64,000 nucleotides of DNA from Longimicrobiales bacterium (GCA_951828585.1 OX639991.1:834576-898575), one strand, 5' to 3'. Shown: positions 1 to 8,075, numbered from the stretch's first letter. The notes: generated by a model from the sequence alone, not told the origin. A program made the numbers and translations.

Positions 1-605
1 TCATGCCGACGCGGTTCCATCCCGGCGAGACGCTTCCGAAGGGACTCAACCGGGACGAGGCGCGACGCCTGCTCGCAACGTCCGAAGGCAACCGGCCGGT
101 CGACGTGCGTGACCGGGCCATCCTGATGGTGCTGATCGCGTACGGATTGCGCGCCGGTGAGGTCGCCGGCCTGCGGCTCGATGATCTGGACTGGGAAGAG
201 GAGACGCTGCGGGTACGCCGCTCCAAGTCGGGATGCACGCAACACTATCCGCTCTCCCGCGGCGTCGGACAGGCAATCGTGCGTTACCTCACCGAGGTTC
301 GTCCGATGCGCCCGGAGAGGGCGCTGTTCTTCACGCTGATCACTCCGATTCATCCGGTAGACCGGAACGTAGTGTCGGGCATCGTCCGAAGACGCGTGGA
401 TAGGCTTGGGATCACTGGCAAGCGTCGCGGTGCCCATGCACTGCGCCACGCCGCAGCGCAGCACCTGCTCGACCGTGGCCTCTCCTTCAAGGAGGTCGGC
501 GACTACCTCGGCCACCGCAGCACCTCGTCCGCCGCCGTGTACGCCAAGCTGCAGCTCAGCACCCTCCGCGAGATCGCCGACATCGATCTGGAGGGGCTGG
601 CATGA
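1..605 (+). CDS. Tyrosine recombinase, first of a RIT trio (5' truncated by window edge)
   Basis: Catalytic half of a tyrosine site-specific recombinase. The frame is open to the left edge; the first visible ATG is at position 3, so the N-terminal core-binding domain probably lies outside the window. Visible catalytic elements are Arg in YGLRAGEV (about residue 50 from that ATG), the HALRH box, GHR and the nucleophile Tyr in AAVYAKL near the C-terminus. Its stop overlaps the next gene's ATG (ATGA), and three recombinases follow one another the same way. This arrangement is that of Recombinase-In-Trio elements, where all three proteins are thought to act together in moving the element. The family call is firm; the RIT role is inferred from the trio. 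Confidence 0.88.
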   Translation, partial: MPTRFHPGETLPKGLNRDEARRLLATSEGNRPVDVRDRAILMVLIAYGLRAGEVAGLRLDDLDWEEETLRVRRSKSGCTQHYPLSRGVGQAIVRYLTEVRPMRPERALFFTLITPIHPVDRNVVSGIVRRRVDRLGITGKRRGAHALRHAAAQHLLDRGLSFKEVGDYLGHRSTSSAAVYAKLQLSTLREIADIDLEGLA

Positions 606-1555
606 TGCTCCGGGATGCAGTCAACGACTATATCGCCTGGCGCCGTGCCCACGGCGCGAAGTTCGACAGCGGGGCACGCCTGTTGTACCTGTTCCTTGAG
701 CATGTCGATGGCACCATCGGCTGCGACACCGTCGTCCAGGCCGACGTTCTCGATTTCCTTGCCGGCAGGGGTCCGCTTACCCGGTACCGCGCCAACAAGT
801 ACGGTGCCTTGGCCGGCTTCTACCGCTACGCGATCAGCCGCGGCCATCTGACCCGGTCGCCGCTTCCAGCACGCAATAGCGAGCCGAGACGATCGCGCTC
901 GGTACCGCCTTACGTCTATTCCCGCAACGAGTTGCAGCGCCTGTTCGACGCCATCGGTATCAGTCGGCAGGGTTCGCATCAGATCGACGCCGACACTCTG
1001 CGGACGCTGCTGTTGCTGCTCTACGGCGCAGGGCTGCGCTTCGGCGAGGCCCGGCACCTGACCCTCGACGATGTCGACCTGCCCGATGCGCTGCTGACCA
1101 TACGCAACACCAAGTTCTACAAGACCCGCCTCGTTCCCGTCTGCCCGAAGCTTGCCGACGCGCTGGGTGCCTACGCCGCCAAGCGCGCCGAACGCCCCTT
1201 TCCCAGGGGCACCGCCTCGACCTTCCTCGCCGATCGCGACGGTACTCCTCTGGCCGAGCGCACGACCCGCACCGCGTTCGCCAAGCTGCTCAAGGTTGCC
1301 GGGATCGGGCCTCCCGGCGACGGACGGCGAGCTCCGTGCCTTCACTCCCTGCGCCACGCAGCAGCCGTTCACCGGCTGGAGTCCTGGTACCGGCAGGGTG
1401 CCGATGTCCAGCGACTGCTGCCTGCTCTCTCCGTCTGGCTCGGGCACACCAAGCTCGACGGCACCCGGGCCTACCTCTCGATGACGCCCGAGCTGCTGCA
1501 GCAGGCTTCGGTCCGCTTCAACGCCTACGTCAACGGAGGAGACAACCATGAGTAG
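602..1555 (+). CDS. Tyrosine recombinase, second of the RIT trio
   Basis: Full-length tyrosine recombinase of 317 residues. An N-terminal SAM-like core-binding region (about 1-90) precedes the catalytic domain. Catalytic residues visible are Arg146 (GAGLRFGEA), His248 and Arg251 (HSLRH), Gly-His 281-282, and Tyr291 (TRAYLSM). It starts at ATG 602 in a four-base overlap with the previous stop and overlaps the next start at 1548 by eight bases, so the three genes are translationally coupled. In RIT elements the middle recombinase is typically about this size. Which of the three performs cleavage cannot be told from sequence, since all keep the tyrosine. Confidence 0.92.
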   Translation: MMLRDAVNDYIAWRRAHGAKFDSGARLLYLFLEHVDGTIGCDTVVQADVLDFLAGRGPLTRYRANKYGALAGFYRYAISRGHLTRSPLPARNSEPRRSRSVPPYVYSRNELQRLFDAIGISRQGSHQIDADTLRTLLLLLYGAGLRFGEARHLTLDDVDLPDALLTIRNTKFYKTRLVPVCPKLADALGAYAAKRAERPFPRGTASTFLADRDGTPLAERTTRTAFAKLLKVAGIGPPGDGRRAPCLHSLRHAAAVHRLESWYRQGADVQRLLPALSVWLGHTKLDGTRAYLSMTPELLQQASVRFNAYVNGGDNHE

Positions 1556-2543
1556 CCCCCGCACCCTCGGTCCCTGGCTCCGCCGCTTCCTCACCGAGCA
1601 CATCGTCACCGAGCGCAACCTCGCCCGCAACACCCAGAAGAGCTACCGCGACACCTTCCTCCTCCTCCTGCCGTTCGTCGGCACCAGGATCCGCAAACCG
1701 GTCGACCGGATCGCGATAGAGGACCTCACGTCCCGGCGCGTGCGCCAGTTCCTCGACCACCTCGAGGAGGACCGTGGCTGCTCCGTGCAGACTCGCAACC
1801 AGCGGCTATCGGCGATCCGCGCATTCGCACGCTTCGTCGCCAGTCGCGATCCCGCCCAAATCGAGTGGACCGGCTGTATCCGGGCGATCGCCTCGAAGAA
1901 GGCGGCGCCGAAGCCGATCGGGTGGCTCACCAAGACCGAGATGGCCGAACTGCTCGAGGCGCCGAACCGCCGAACGCCCAGAGGCCGGGTCGAACACGCC
2001 CTCCTCCTCTTCCTCTACAACACCGGCGCGCGCGTCTCCGAAACGACGCACCTCGTCGTGGACGATCTGCAGATCGGACGACGCGACGGCGCACATGCGC
2101 TCGTCAACATCCGTGGCAAGGGCAGAAAAGAGCGGCAGTGTCCGCTGTGGCCGCGGACCGAAGCCGTGCTCGCCGAACTCGCGCAGGGCCAGAGAGCCGC
2201 GGACACCGTCTTCCTCAGCCGGCAACGAAGACCGTATACGCGGTTCGGCGTCTATCGGCTCGTCGAGCGCTCCGGGGCCCGCGCACCCTCGCTCGCCGGA
2301 AGACGGATCACGCCTCACATGATCCGTCACACGAGCGCCTGCCACCTGCTCCAGGCCGGGATCGATCTGAACACGATCCGTGCCTGGCTCGGACATGCCA
2401 GCCTCGACACCACCAACGTCTACGCCGAGATCGACATGGAGATGAAAGCCAAGGCCATGGCACTCTGCGATGCCACGGAGCCCGGACCAGATCGCCCGTG
2501 GAAGACAAGCAACGGACTCATGAGTGTCCTGACTGCACTCTGA
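1548..2543 (+). CDS. Tyrosine recombinase (XerD-like), third of the RIT trio
   Basis: 331-residue recombinase with the usual two-domain layout: SAM-like N-terminus (about 8-115) and catalytic domain. Visible residues are Arg162 (YNTGARVSE), Lys191 in the beta-hairpin (RGKGRKE), His257 and Arg260 (PHMIRH), Gly-His 282-283 and Tyr292 (TTNVYAEID). It overlaps the preceding gene by eight bases. Ten bases after its stop, the repeated 12-bp sites of the element end begin, so it is the last gene of the element. XerC/XerD proper is unlikely, because those genes do not occur as an overlapping trio. Confidence 0.92.
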   Translation: MSSPRTLGPWLRRFLTEHIVTERNLARNTQKSYRDTFLLLLPFVGTRIRKPVDRIAIEDLTSRRVRQFLDHLEEDRGCSVQTRNQRLSAIRAFARFVASRDPAQIEWTGCIRAIASKKAAPKPIGWLTKTEMAELLEAPNRRTPRGRVEHALLLFLYNTGARVSETTHLVVDDLQIGRRDGAHALVNIRGKGRKERQCPLWPRTEAVLAELAQGQRAADTVFLSRQRRPYTRFGVYRLVERSGARAPSLAGRRITPHMIRHTSACHLLQAGIDLNTIRAWLGHASLDTTNVYAEIDMEMKAKAMALCDATEPGPDRPWKTSNGLMSVLTAL

Positions 2544-2552
2544 GAGAAAAAT

Positions 2553-2636
2553 ATTATGTTGCGGCCATATGGCGCATCCCAATGTCCAGCAATACGATAC
2601 GACCCGTCCGCAACATAATAGGGACCGCAACATAAT
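2553..2636. repeat. RIT right-end repeat array (three copies of a 12-bp site)
   Basis: The site ATTATGTTGCGG occurs at 2553-2564. Its exact reverse complement CCGCAACATAAT occurs at 2608-2619 and again at 2625-2636, the last two 17 bp apart. The outermost copy is flanked by a short GGGA/TCCC symmetry. All are AT-richer than the surrounding DNA. Position between the last recombinase gene and the edge of the interrupted intron suggests recombinase binding sites and the terminal repeat of the element; this function is inference. Confidence 0.75.
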
Positions 2637-2655
2637 TCCCGCATCCGGCTCTCAG
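2637..2655 (-). ncRNA. 5' half of group II intron domain V
   Basis: On the minus strand this stretch reads GAGAGCCGGATGCGGGA. GAGCCGGATGCGG is the typical 5' strand of bacterial domain V, including the start of the catalytic stem. The expected GNRA loop and complementary strand (a GCAC..CCGGTTC-like sequence) do not follow; the RIT repeat begins here. Identification rests on recall of the domain V consensus. Confidence 0.65.
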
Positions 2656-2661
2656 TCGGGA

Positions 2662-4002
2662 TCAAGCCTTCGCCCACGGAAGGTCTCGTGTCGTCAGCGC
2701 AAGGCGGTTGAGGCCGCATTCCTCCCACAGCCATCGGTTGGAAGACCGCACGTATTTTCCTGACTTCACCTTGTGCTTCCGGCAGAACCACTGTCGCAGC
2801 CGCAGGGCTGCGTACGCATCCACAGCCGCGTAGGCCGGACTGACCTGTCCGAGTGTGAAGTAGTTCGCCCAGCCGGACATCATCCGGTTGAGGCGCCCTA
2901 CGACCTCCTCGGCCGGCCAGCCCTCGTACCTTGGCTCCGTCTGCGCCCTGATCCTGCGGCGTATGCTTTGAACGCTCGCCTTGCTTGGCCGGGTCCCGGT
3001 GTACCGGCTCCCGTCCGCTGGGCGATAGTTCCAGCCGATGCGGTATCCAAGAAACTCAAGGGGCTCCTCGGGGCATCGGAGGCATTGAGTCTTCCGTGCG
3101 TTGACCGGTAGCTTCAGCCTTGCCATGAGCCGTTCGACCGCCGCCCGCATTACCGCCGCCGGGGCCTTCCCGAGCACACAGAAGTCGTCCGCATAGTTCA
3201 CGATCTTTGCACCGAAGCGCCGGGCATAGCCCTGCTGTTTCCAGCTGAGGATGAACCGCCGCATGTAGATGTTGCTCAACAGCGGCGAGATCGGAGCCCC
3301 TTGCGGGGTCCCTTTCCGTTCCTTTCGCGCCCGGTTCGTGCGGCGCTTGCCGCCCTTACCGTTCTCCTCGACCACCGGCATCTCCAGCCACGCCTTGAGG
3401 AGTCCGAGCATCCGCCCGTCGCTCACGCGCCGCGCGATGCTCTTCATCAACTCGGCGTGCGGTATCTCGCCGAAGTAGTTCGAGAGGTCCGCATCCACCA
3501 CTTCGTTGCGGCCCCAGTGCAGCAGACGATGGACCCGTCTGACCGCGTCCTTGGCGCTTCGTCCCGGCCGGTATCCGTACTGCTCCGGCTCCAGGTCCGC
3601 CTCGAAGACCGGCATCAGCACCAGCATCGCCGACGTCTGCGCAACCCGGTCCCGCAGGCATGGAATGCCCAGCGGACGGAACTTCCCCGGCTGTTTCTTC
3701 GGGATGAGCACCTGTTGCACCGGACTTGGCTTGTAGGTGCCATCCCTCAGATCCCGCGACAGTTCCCCGATCCAGCGCTCCACTCCGTACGCCTCGATGT
3801 CCGCGACCGTCACACCATCGACTCCAGCCGCCCCGCCGCCTCGCCGGACCAGCGCCCATGCCGCCCGCAGGAAGTCCTTCCTCCATACCTTGTCGGCAAG
3901 GGCGTGAAATCGCCGTCCGGGTTCTTCCTTCGCTTTCGCATGTAGCACGGTCTGGAGTTTCCGAACGCTCACCGACCCTGTTAGGCTCGCGCCAGTGGTC
4001 AT
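2662..4002 (-). CDS. ltrA: Group II intron-encoded reverse transcriptase/maturase
   Basis: 446-residue intron-encoded protein. Reverse transcriptase blocks are clear: RPLGIPCLRDRV (RT2), the DADLSNYF motif, GTPQGAPISPLLSNIYM (RT4) and the catalytic YADD (NYADDFCVL, RT5). The maturase X domain follows, and the C-terminus has RKHKVKSGKYVRSSNRWLW-type basic sequence with no HNH endonuclease. Start ATG 4002 is preceded by AAGGAGG with eight bases spacing; an upstream in-frame start at 4032 has no such site. The reading frame is intact although the intron RNA is truncated just downstream, so the protein could still act in trans on related introns. Confidence 0.95.
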   Translation of the reverse strand: MTTGASLTGSVSVRKLQTVLHAKAKEEPGRRFHALADKVWRKDFLRAAWALVRRGGGAAGVDGVTVADIEAYGVERWIGELSRDLRDGTYKPSPVQQVLIPKKQPGKFRPLGIPCLRDRVAQTSAMLVLMPVFEADLEPEQYGYRPGRSAKDAVRRVHRLLHWGRNEVVDADLSNYFGEIPHAELMKSIARRVSDGRMLGLLKAWLEMPVVEENGKGGKRRTNRARKERKGTPQGAPISPLLSNIYMRRFILSWKQQGYARRFGAKIVNYADDFCVLGKAPAAVMRAAVERLMARLKLPVNARKTQCLRCPEEPLEFLGYRIGWNYRPADGSRYTGTRPSKASVQSIRRRIRAQTEPRYEGWPAEEVVGRLNRMMSGWANYFTLGQVSPAYAAVDAYAALRLRQWFCRKHKVKSGKYVRSSNRWLWEECGLNRLALTTRDLPWAKA

Positions 4003-4493
4003 GTCCCTGCCTCCTTTCCGTACCGCTCCCAACTCAGGGCCCCTTCCCTCGGCGGGCAGTGCCCCGCGTCTTCAGTACTACGGGCCCATCCGCCACCCTG
4101 CCGGCCCGGCCTGCCCCTCGCGGGGTCCCGGTTGCCGCGTGCACGGCACCGGCAGGGCTTCCCGTGTTGCTGCGCTTTCCATCTTCCATGCATGCCGACG
4201 CCATTACCCCGGCGGAAACCAGCCGGTGCGTTCGTCGCTCGCTTCCCGGCTGGTCGGCGGCCTTCCCCTTTCTTGCGGAGGGTCGGCTTCCGCGTTTGAT
4301 GTTTCGAGGCCTGCTCGGCGTTCACTCGCGTTCCGGCCTGCATGGTCGCTGAGCCACCCAAGGTGGCCCTTCTACCAAGGTGCTTCAGCCCATGTCGTTA
4401 CCTCCATGAACCGCCCTGGCCGCTACCAGCCGGAGCGACAGTTGCTGGGTGGGATTCGCACCCACCAGGAAAGTGCGCCTTTCCACGGCGCAC
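4003..4493 (-). ncRNA. Group II intron ribozyme, 5' domains (I-III and part of IV)
   Basis: About 490 bases between the GTGCG boundary at 4493 and the maturase start hold no convincing protein gene. They begin GTGCGCCGTGG with a nearby complementary CGCAC, then GTGGGTGCGAATCCCACC, a strong hairpin. This is the size and position expected for the intron's catalytic domains upstream of the open reading frame in domain IV. Domain borders were not folded. Confidence 0.7.
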
Positions 4494-5318
4494 TGTAACA
4501 ACCGGCGCGTGCAACTCCTCGGCCCGGAAGCCGGCGACCGGGAGGAGTGGCCCCTGCAGGACTCCCACCCGTACGGCTCCCATGGCCTCTGGACCGACAC
4601 CGCTGGCCGAACCTACACGTTTCACGTCGACGCAACCGCGACCGACATGGACGCCATGCTCAAGGGAGTCGTCATCGTGCGCGGACCGGACGGCACGCAT
4701 CTCGACACGCTCCCCGGACCCACAGGAGACTTCGACCCCCCAGTACTCACCGCTTCGTCGAAGCCCAGAGGCCCGACGGGGGCCACCGGCCACCGAACGG
4801 AGCCCGTGCCCTTCAGTCCGGCAGCCGTGTGGGCGGGGCATCCGCATGGAGGGATCGTGAAGGGAATCTCCAGCGACTACCGCATCGATCTGCATCTCGG
4901 GGATCGGGTCCTCCGCATCGAACGCGCCTTTGGTCCGATTCCGGTCCCCCCGGCCGAGCGGGACCACTACCGCGACTCGATCATGGACATGATGCTCTGG
5001 ATGGATCCGGACTGGGAGTGGAACGGCCCGCCGATTCCGGAAACCAAGCCGGTGTTCAGGAGGTTGCACAGCGGGAAGGACGGGCGGATCTGGGTGGAGT
5101 TGTCGCCCGAACTGCGGTCAGCTTCCGACGTCTCGCTGGGCGAGAGGATTCGGTATGACGTCTTTGAGGCGGGCGGGACCTACCTGGGTGCGGTCAATGC
5201 GCCCGCGGATTTCCGGGCCGCGATCAATCCGGTGTTTGACGGCGACTATGTGTGGGCCGTGACCCGGGACGAGTTGGAGGTGCAGCGGGTGGTTCGTTAT
5301 CGGATTGTGCGGGGGTGA
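4494..5318 (+). pseudogene. 3' part of a six-bladed beta-propeller gene cut by the group II intron
   Basis: The open frame continues leftward only into intron sequence; genuine protein-like sequence starts at the intron border (4494, CNNRRVQLLG). About 274 residues remain, with propeller-like blade sequence (HGLWTDTAGRTYTFHVDA, VRGPDGTHLDTL) and the family's typical C-terminal end (GDYVWAVTRDELEVQRVVRYRI). Signal peptide and first blades are missing; if the nested insertions are simple, they should lie left of the window start. Related full-length copies occur at 5351-6517 (opposite strand), 59870 and 61143. Expression is unlikely without its start. Confidence 0.75.
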
Positions 5319-5350
5319 ATGGTGTCGGAGCGCCCCAAGCGTCTCGGGGG

Positions 5351-6517
5351 CTACCTCCTGTGGAGCGTGGGAGTGAAGACGTCCATCCAGACATTGGTCG
5401 CGCCGTCAATCCTGAGTGCGGGTATCAGTCCCTGAAACGTCAGCCGCGACAACGTCGGTCCAAAGCGCCGAGTCGCCAGAACCGAGCCGCTCTTCACGTC
5501 GATTACCTCCAGGATGTTGTCGTACTGCGAATCGATCAATTCCTTTGACGACTTCTGTGGCGGGCGTGGCGCCCACTCGGGGTCGGCGACACTTATCGAC
5601 ACCCACAGCAGCGTCGGGTCTTCCGGGCCGAACGCGATCTGCATTATGGACGGTCTCGGCCTGCCATCCGGTGATCGCTCCGTCCACGGCTGAAACCACT
5701 CGGCCTGTCTCCGGTACACGCGATTCGTCGGTTCAAATCGTGCACCCGCCACCGAGTAGTTGGCGAGTTCGTACGTATTCCTCGGTGCGACCCACAACAC
5801 GCCGTCACCGCCCATCGCGATGCCGCTATGTTCGAGCATGGCGTCGGCGCCGAATGTCTGGAGAACGCTGCCATCCGGGCCGATGTGGTGAAGCGGCCAG
5901 CCGGCCCGATCGGCGGCCATGACGGTTGAACTGACGATCATGTGGCCTGACGAAAGCGGCACGAGTTGGCGCATGAACGCGTGAATCGGATCGGTGCGAA
6001 CGAACTCATGATCGGGATCGAAAACCGATCTCCGCATTTGCGAATGGTCGTAAACGTAGAGCGAGTCTCCAGAGCCCACGACGATATAGTTGATGAACGT
6101 GAATTCACCCGGCCCCTCTCCCCGACCGCCAAGCACCTTCTTGAGCCGACCGTCCTGATGGAACACCCCAACCTGTTTCAGCCCATCGGTGTTCGACGTG
6201 GCGTACCAGATACCGCGTGAATCGCGCATCACCAGGGGGCTGTATGCGAACAGACCCGGGTGCAGGCTGTCCGAAAGACTGATCACCTTGGTCAGCTCGA
6301 TCCGGCAGTCACAGTCGGGAGATTCCCTGAGCGTGGTCACCGCCGAGTCCTGGGAGACCTGGGCCCGAAGGGATGCGGCCAGTCCCGGGGAACCCGGATT
6401 CAGGGCGCAGAGGATCGCGAGGGCGAGGGAGAGGTGTCGTGGAAGCCTGGTGGATCGGCCTTTCATCGGTCGCCTCAGTCTCTTGAATATGAATTGAATT
6501 GGGTCGAAGTCCGTCAT
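5351..6517 (-). CDS. Secreted six-bladed beta-propeller protein
   Basis: 388 residues. A basic stretch and hydrophobic segment (HLSLALAILCALNPG) form a likely signal peptide, cut near ASLRAQ. The family signature GGRGEGPGEF follows a KVLGG strand, then repeated blade motifs such as DSLYVYD and GGDGVLWVAPRNTYELANYSV. Members are found many times per genome in Gemmatimonadota-like bacteria and have no assigned reaction. The ATG at 6517 overlaps the stop of the upstream small membrane frame (ATGA); a second ATG at residue 18 (6466) would give a more usual signal peptide. It converges on the truncated paralogue ending at 5318. Confidence 0.82.
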   Translation of the reverse strand: MTDFDPIQFIFKRLRRPMKGRSTRLPRHLSLALAILCALNPGSPGLAASLRAQVSQDSAVTTLRESPDCDCRIELTKVISLSDSLHPGLFAYSPLVMRDSRGIWYATSNTDGLKQVGVFHQDGRLKKVLGGRGEGPGEFTFINYIVVGSGDSLYVYDHSQMRRSVFDPDHEFVRTDPIHAFMRQLVPLSSGHMIVSSTVMAADRAGWPLHHIGPDGSVLQTFGADAMLEHSGIAMGGDGVLWVAPRNTYELANYSVAGARFEPTNRVYRRQAEWFQPWTERSPDGRPRPSIMQIAFGPEDPTLLWVSISVADPEWAPRPPQKSSKELIDSQYDNILEVIDVKSGSVLATRRFGPTLSRLTFQGLIPALRIDGATNVWMDVFTPTLHRR

Positions 6518-6891
6518 TCGGTTACTCCGCTTGTCAGTTCGTCCTTCTCGCGATCATGAACGGGCGCGTATTCGACGATCGTGCCCAGGGCGAACCAGCC
6601 GAGCACCACTGCCCCGATCCCGGACACGAGCGCGCCGGTGACAATCACCGCCGGGGTGAGAAGCACCGCCGGCAATCCTTCGAACAGCGTGAAGACCGAG
6701 ATGACGGCCACGAAGGCCACCATTGCGTGCGTAAGGACGGATCGAGCTTTCGGGCCCGCATACTAGCACTGAAACGCGATCACCACCAGGGACACCAGGA
6801 AGACGACCGCTCCGAGACCGATTCCGGACGCGACCGCCACAGTGAGGGGCTCCAGTTGGAAAAGCGGGAGCAGCGTGGCCAACCAGATCAT
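6514..6891 (-). pseudogene. Small membrane protein frame with an in-frame amber stop (or two tiny membrane peptides)
   Basis: From ATG 6891 a 42-residue hydrophobic peptide (two short membrane segments, ending VVIAFQC) stops at TAG 6763-6765. The same frame then continues with a loop-like AGPKARSVLTHAMV and two further membrane segments (FVAVISVFTLFEGLP and AVIVTGALVSGIGAVVLGWFALG), stopping at 6514. Either one roughly 125-residue four-segment protein has acquired a nonsense codon, or there are two peptides, the second starting at ATG 6723. The start is 23 bases after the last tRNA of the cluster, so co-transcription is likely. No family is recognised. Confidence 0.5.
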
Positions 6892-6913
6892 GTCCGGGTT
6901 CCACCCATCAAAG

Positions 6914-6997
6914 CGGACGGGGTGGGATTCGAACCCACGCGGGCAGATGCCCACACGATTTCCAGTCGTGCGCCTTAAGCCACTCGGCCACCCGTCC
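6914..6997 (-). tRNA. tRNA-Ser (GGA)
   Basis: Seven-base acceptor stem GGACGGG/CCCGTCC, long variable arm typical of serine tRNA, anticodon loop CTGGAAA giving GGA, and T loop TTCGAAT. CCA is not encoded. Last tRNA of the cluster in transcription order. Confidence 0.95.
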
Positions 6998-7013
6998 TTC
7001 AAAACCGGCTAAA

Positions 7014-7087
7014 TCGGGGCGCCCGGATTCGAACCGGGGACCTCTGCGACCCGAACGCAGCGCTCTACCGGACTGAGCCACGCCCCG
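7014..7087 (-). tRNA. tRNA-Pro (CGG)
   Basis: Acceptor CGGGGCG/CGCCCCG, anticodon stem CTGCG/CGCAG with loop TTCGGGT giving CGG, T loop TTCGAAT, discriminator A. CCA is not encoded. Confidence 0.95.
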
Positions 7088-7151
7088 TGGAGAAGAACAA
7101 CCCCCGCCTCCACTCTATGGTGTGTCGGTTGGCAACGGGGGAACCTGTCAG

Positions 7152-7236
7152 CGGAGGCGGAGGGACTCGAACCCCCAAGTGCTCAACGCACGCCGCATTT
7201 CGAGTGCGGTGCCTTACCAATTAGGACTACGCCTCC
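7152..7236 (-). tRNA. tRNA-Ser (CGA)
   Basis: Acceptor GGAGGCG/CGCCTCC, anticodon loop CTCGAAA giving CGA, long variable arm (GCGTGCGTTGAGCAC) of a class II tRNA, and T loop TTCGAGT. Reads UCG. Confidence 0.95.
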
Positions 7237-7275
7237 CATCAAACTGGATCGTGAGGAGTCTCCGCCTAACGCTCA

Positions 7276-7360
7276 CGGAGGGAGTGGGATTCGAACCCAC
7301 GTGGTCACAAGGACCAACGCCTTAGCAGGGCGCCGCTTTTAGCCGCTCAGCCATCCCTCC
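7276..7360 (-). tRNA. tRNA-Ser (GCT)
   Basis: Acceptor GGAGGGA/TCCCTCC, anticodon loop CTGCTAA giving GCT, long variable arm, T loop TTCGAAT. Reads AGC/AGU. Third serine acceptor of the cluster. Confidence 0.95.
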
Positions 7361-7363
7361 AAG

Positions 7364-7436
7364 TAGCCCCGCCTGGGATCGAACCAGGACTCTTCTGATC
7401 CAGAGTCAGACGTGTTGCCAATTACACCACGGGGCT
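7364..7436 (-). tRNA. tRNA-Gln (CTG)
   Basis: Acceptor AGCCCCG/CGGGGCT, D arm GTGT..ACAC, anticodon stem TCTGA/TCAGA with loop CTCTGGA giving CTG. Discriminator A, CCA not encoded. Confidence 0.94.
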
Positions 7437-7450
7437 GTTTTCCGTGTGAG

Positions 7451-7523
7451 AGCCACCGGTCGGACTCGAACCGACGACCCCGTCATTACGAGTGACGTGC
7501 TCTACCAGCTGAGCTACGGTGGC
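7451..7523 (-). tRNA. tRNA-Thr (CGT)
   Basis: Acceptor GCCACCG/CGGTGGC, anticodon stem CGTCA/TGACG with loop CTCGTAA giving CGT, T stem GTCGG/CCGAC. Reads ACG. Confidence 0.95.
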
Positions 7524-7577
7524 GGTGTTTTCCGTCAGCGGCAACCGGACCGCGCCAGGCGCTTCGGACGAAACCAG

Positions 7578-7650
7578 TGGAGCCGAGGGGAGTCGAACCC
7601 CTGACCTCAGCGTTGCGAACGCTGCGCTCTCCCAACTGAGCTACGGCCCC
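7578..7650 (-). tRNA. tRNA-Ala (CGC)
   Basis: Acceptor GGGGCCG/CGGCTCC including the G3:U70 wobble that marks alanine tRNAs. Anticodon stem CAGCG/CGCTG with loop TTCGCAA giving CGC. Nearly the same body as tRNA-Ala(GGC) at 8194. Confidence 0.95.
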
Positions 7651-7665
7651 TTTTCGAGCACCGGA

Positions 7666-7739
7666 TGGGCGCGACAGGACTCGAACCTGTGACCTCCACG
7701 ATGTCAACGTGGCACTCTAACCAGCTGAGCTACGCGCCC
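7666..7739 (-). tRNA. tRNA-Val (GAC)
   Basis: Acceptor GGGCGCG/CGCGCCC, anticodon stem CCACG/CGTGG with loop TTGACAT giving GAC, T stem ACAGG/CCTGT. A spacer of 86 bases separates it from the next tRNA upstream. Confidence 0.95.
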
Positions 7740-7825
7740 GGGAAACCTGCGGCAGCCGGCATGCCGGCATGGATCACCCGGCGGTGCCGAGAGGCCGCGT
7801 CACGGCCTGCCGCTAAGATGACCAA

Positions 7826-7899
7826 CGCGCCCGGGAGGACTCGAACCCCCAACCCCCTGATCCGTAGTCAGGTACTCTATCCAATTGAGCTACGGGCGC
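7826..7899 (-). tRNA. tRNA-Arg (ACG)
   Basis: Acceptor GCGCCCG/CGGGCGC, anticodon stem CCTGA/TCAGG with loop CTACGGA giving ACG. A34 would be edited to inosine by TadA to read CGN codons. Discriminator G. Confidence 0.95.
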
Positions 7900-7926
7900 T
7901 CCGCGAGACGAGGCTCGCCCCAACAG

Positions 7927-8010
7927 TGCCCACGACAGGACTCGAACCTGTACGTCCTTTCGAACACTGGTCCCTCAAACCAGCCTGTCTACCAATTCCA
8001 GCACGTGGGC
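7927..8010 (-). tRNA. tRNA-Leu (GAG)
   Basis: Class II tRNA with acceptor GCCCACG/CGTGGGC, anticodon stem CTGGT/ACCAG with loop TTGAGGG giving GAG, and a variable arm with hairpin. Reads CUC/CUU. Confidence 0.95.
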
Positions 8011-8075
8011 TCGCTGCGCGGCCCCTGCCGGATACCCCGTCGGCACCTGCCGCGGGGCTCCAACAGGGACTGCAG

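Larger units (their letters stand above)
1..2636 (+). mobile_element. RIT-type (recombinase in trio) element, right part
   Basis: Three overlapping tyrosine recombinase genes in one direction, followed by an end region with inverted and direct copies of a 12-bp site, match the known architecture of RIT elements. Only the right end is inside the window, at about 2636, where group II intron domain V sequence starts abruptly. The left end, and therefore target duplication and the full first gene, lie outside. No cargo gene is visible between the recombinases and the right end. Confidence 0.75.
2637..4493 (-). mobile_element. Group II intron, 3' end truncated inside domain V
   Basis: Read on the minus strand, the element opens at 4493 with GTGCGCC, the standard group II 5' end (GUGYG), followed by structured RNA to about 4003, then a maturase gene, and ends near 2637. 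The last bases read GAGCCGGATGCGGGA, which is the 5' strand of a bacterial domain V hairpin up to its loop. The 3' strand of domain V, domain VI and the 3' splice site are absent, and RIT end repeats start instead. The intron lies antisense to the beta-propeller gene it interrupts, so it would not splice from that mRNA anyway. Splicing and retrohoming of this copy should be dead. Confidence 0.8.

Noticed and set aside
6763..6765. TAG read through by an amber suppressor tRNA from the adjacent array
   Set aside because: None of the 17 tRNAs has a CTA anticodon, so no suppressor is encoded here.
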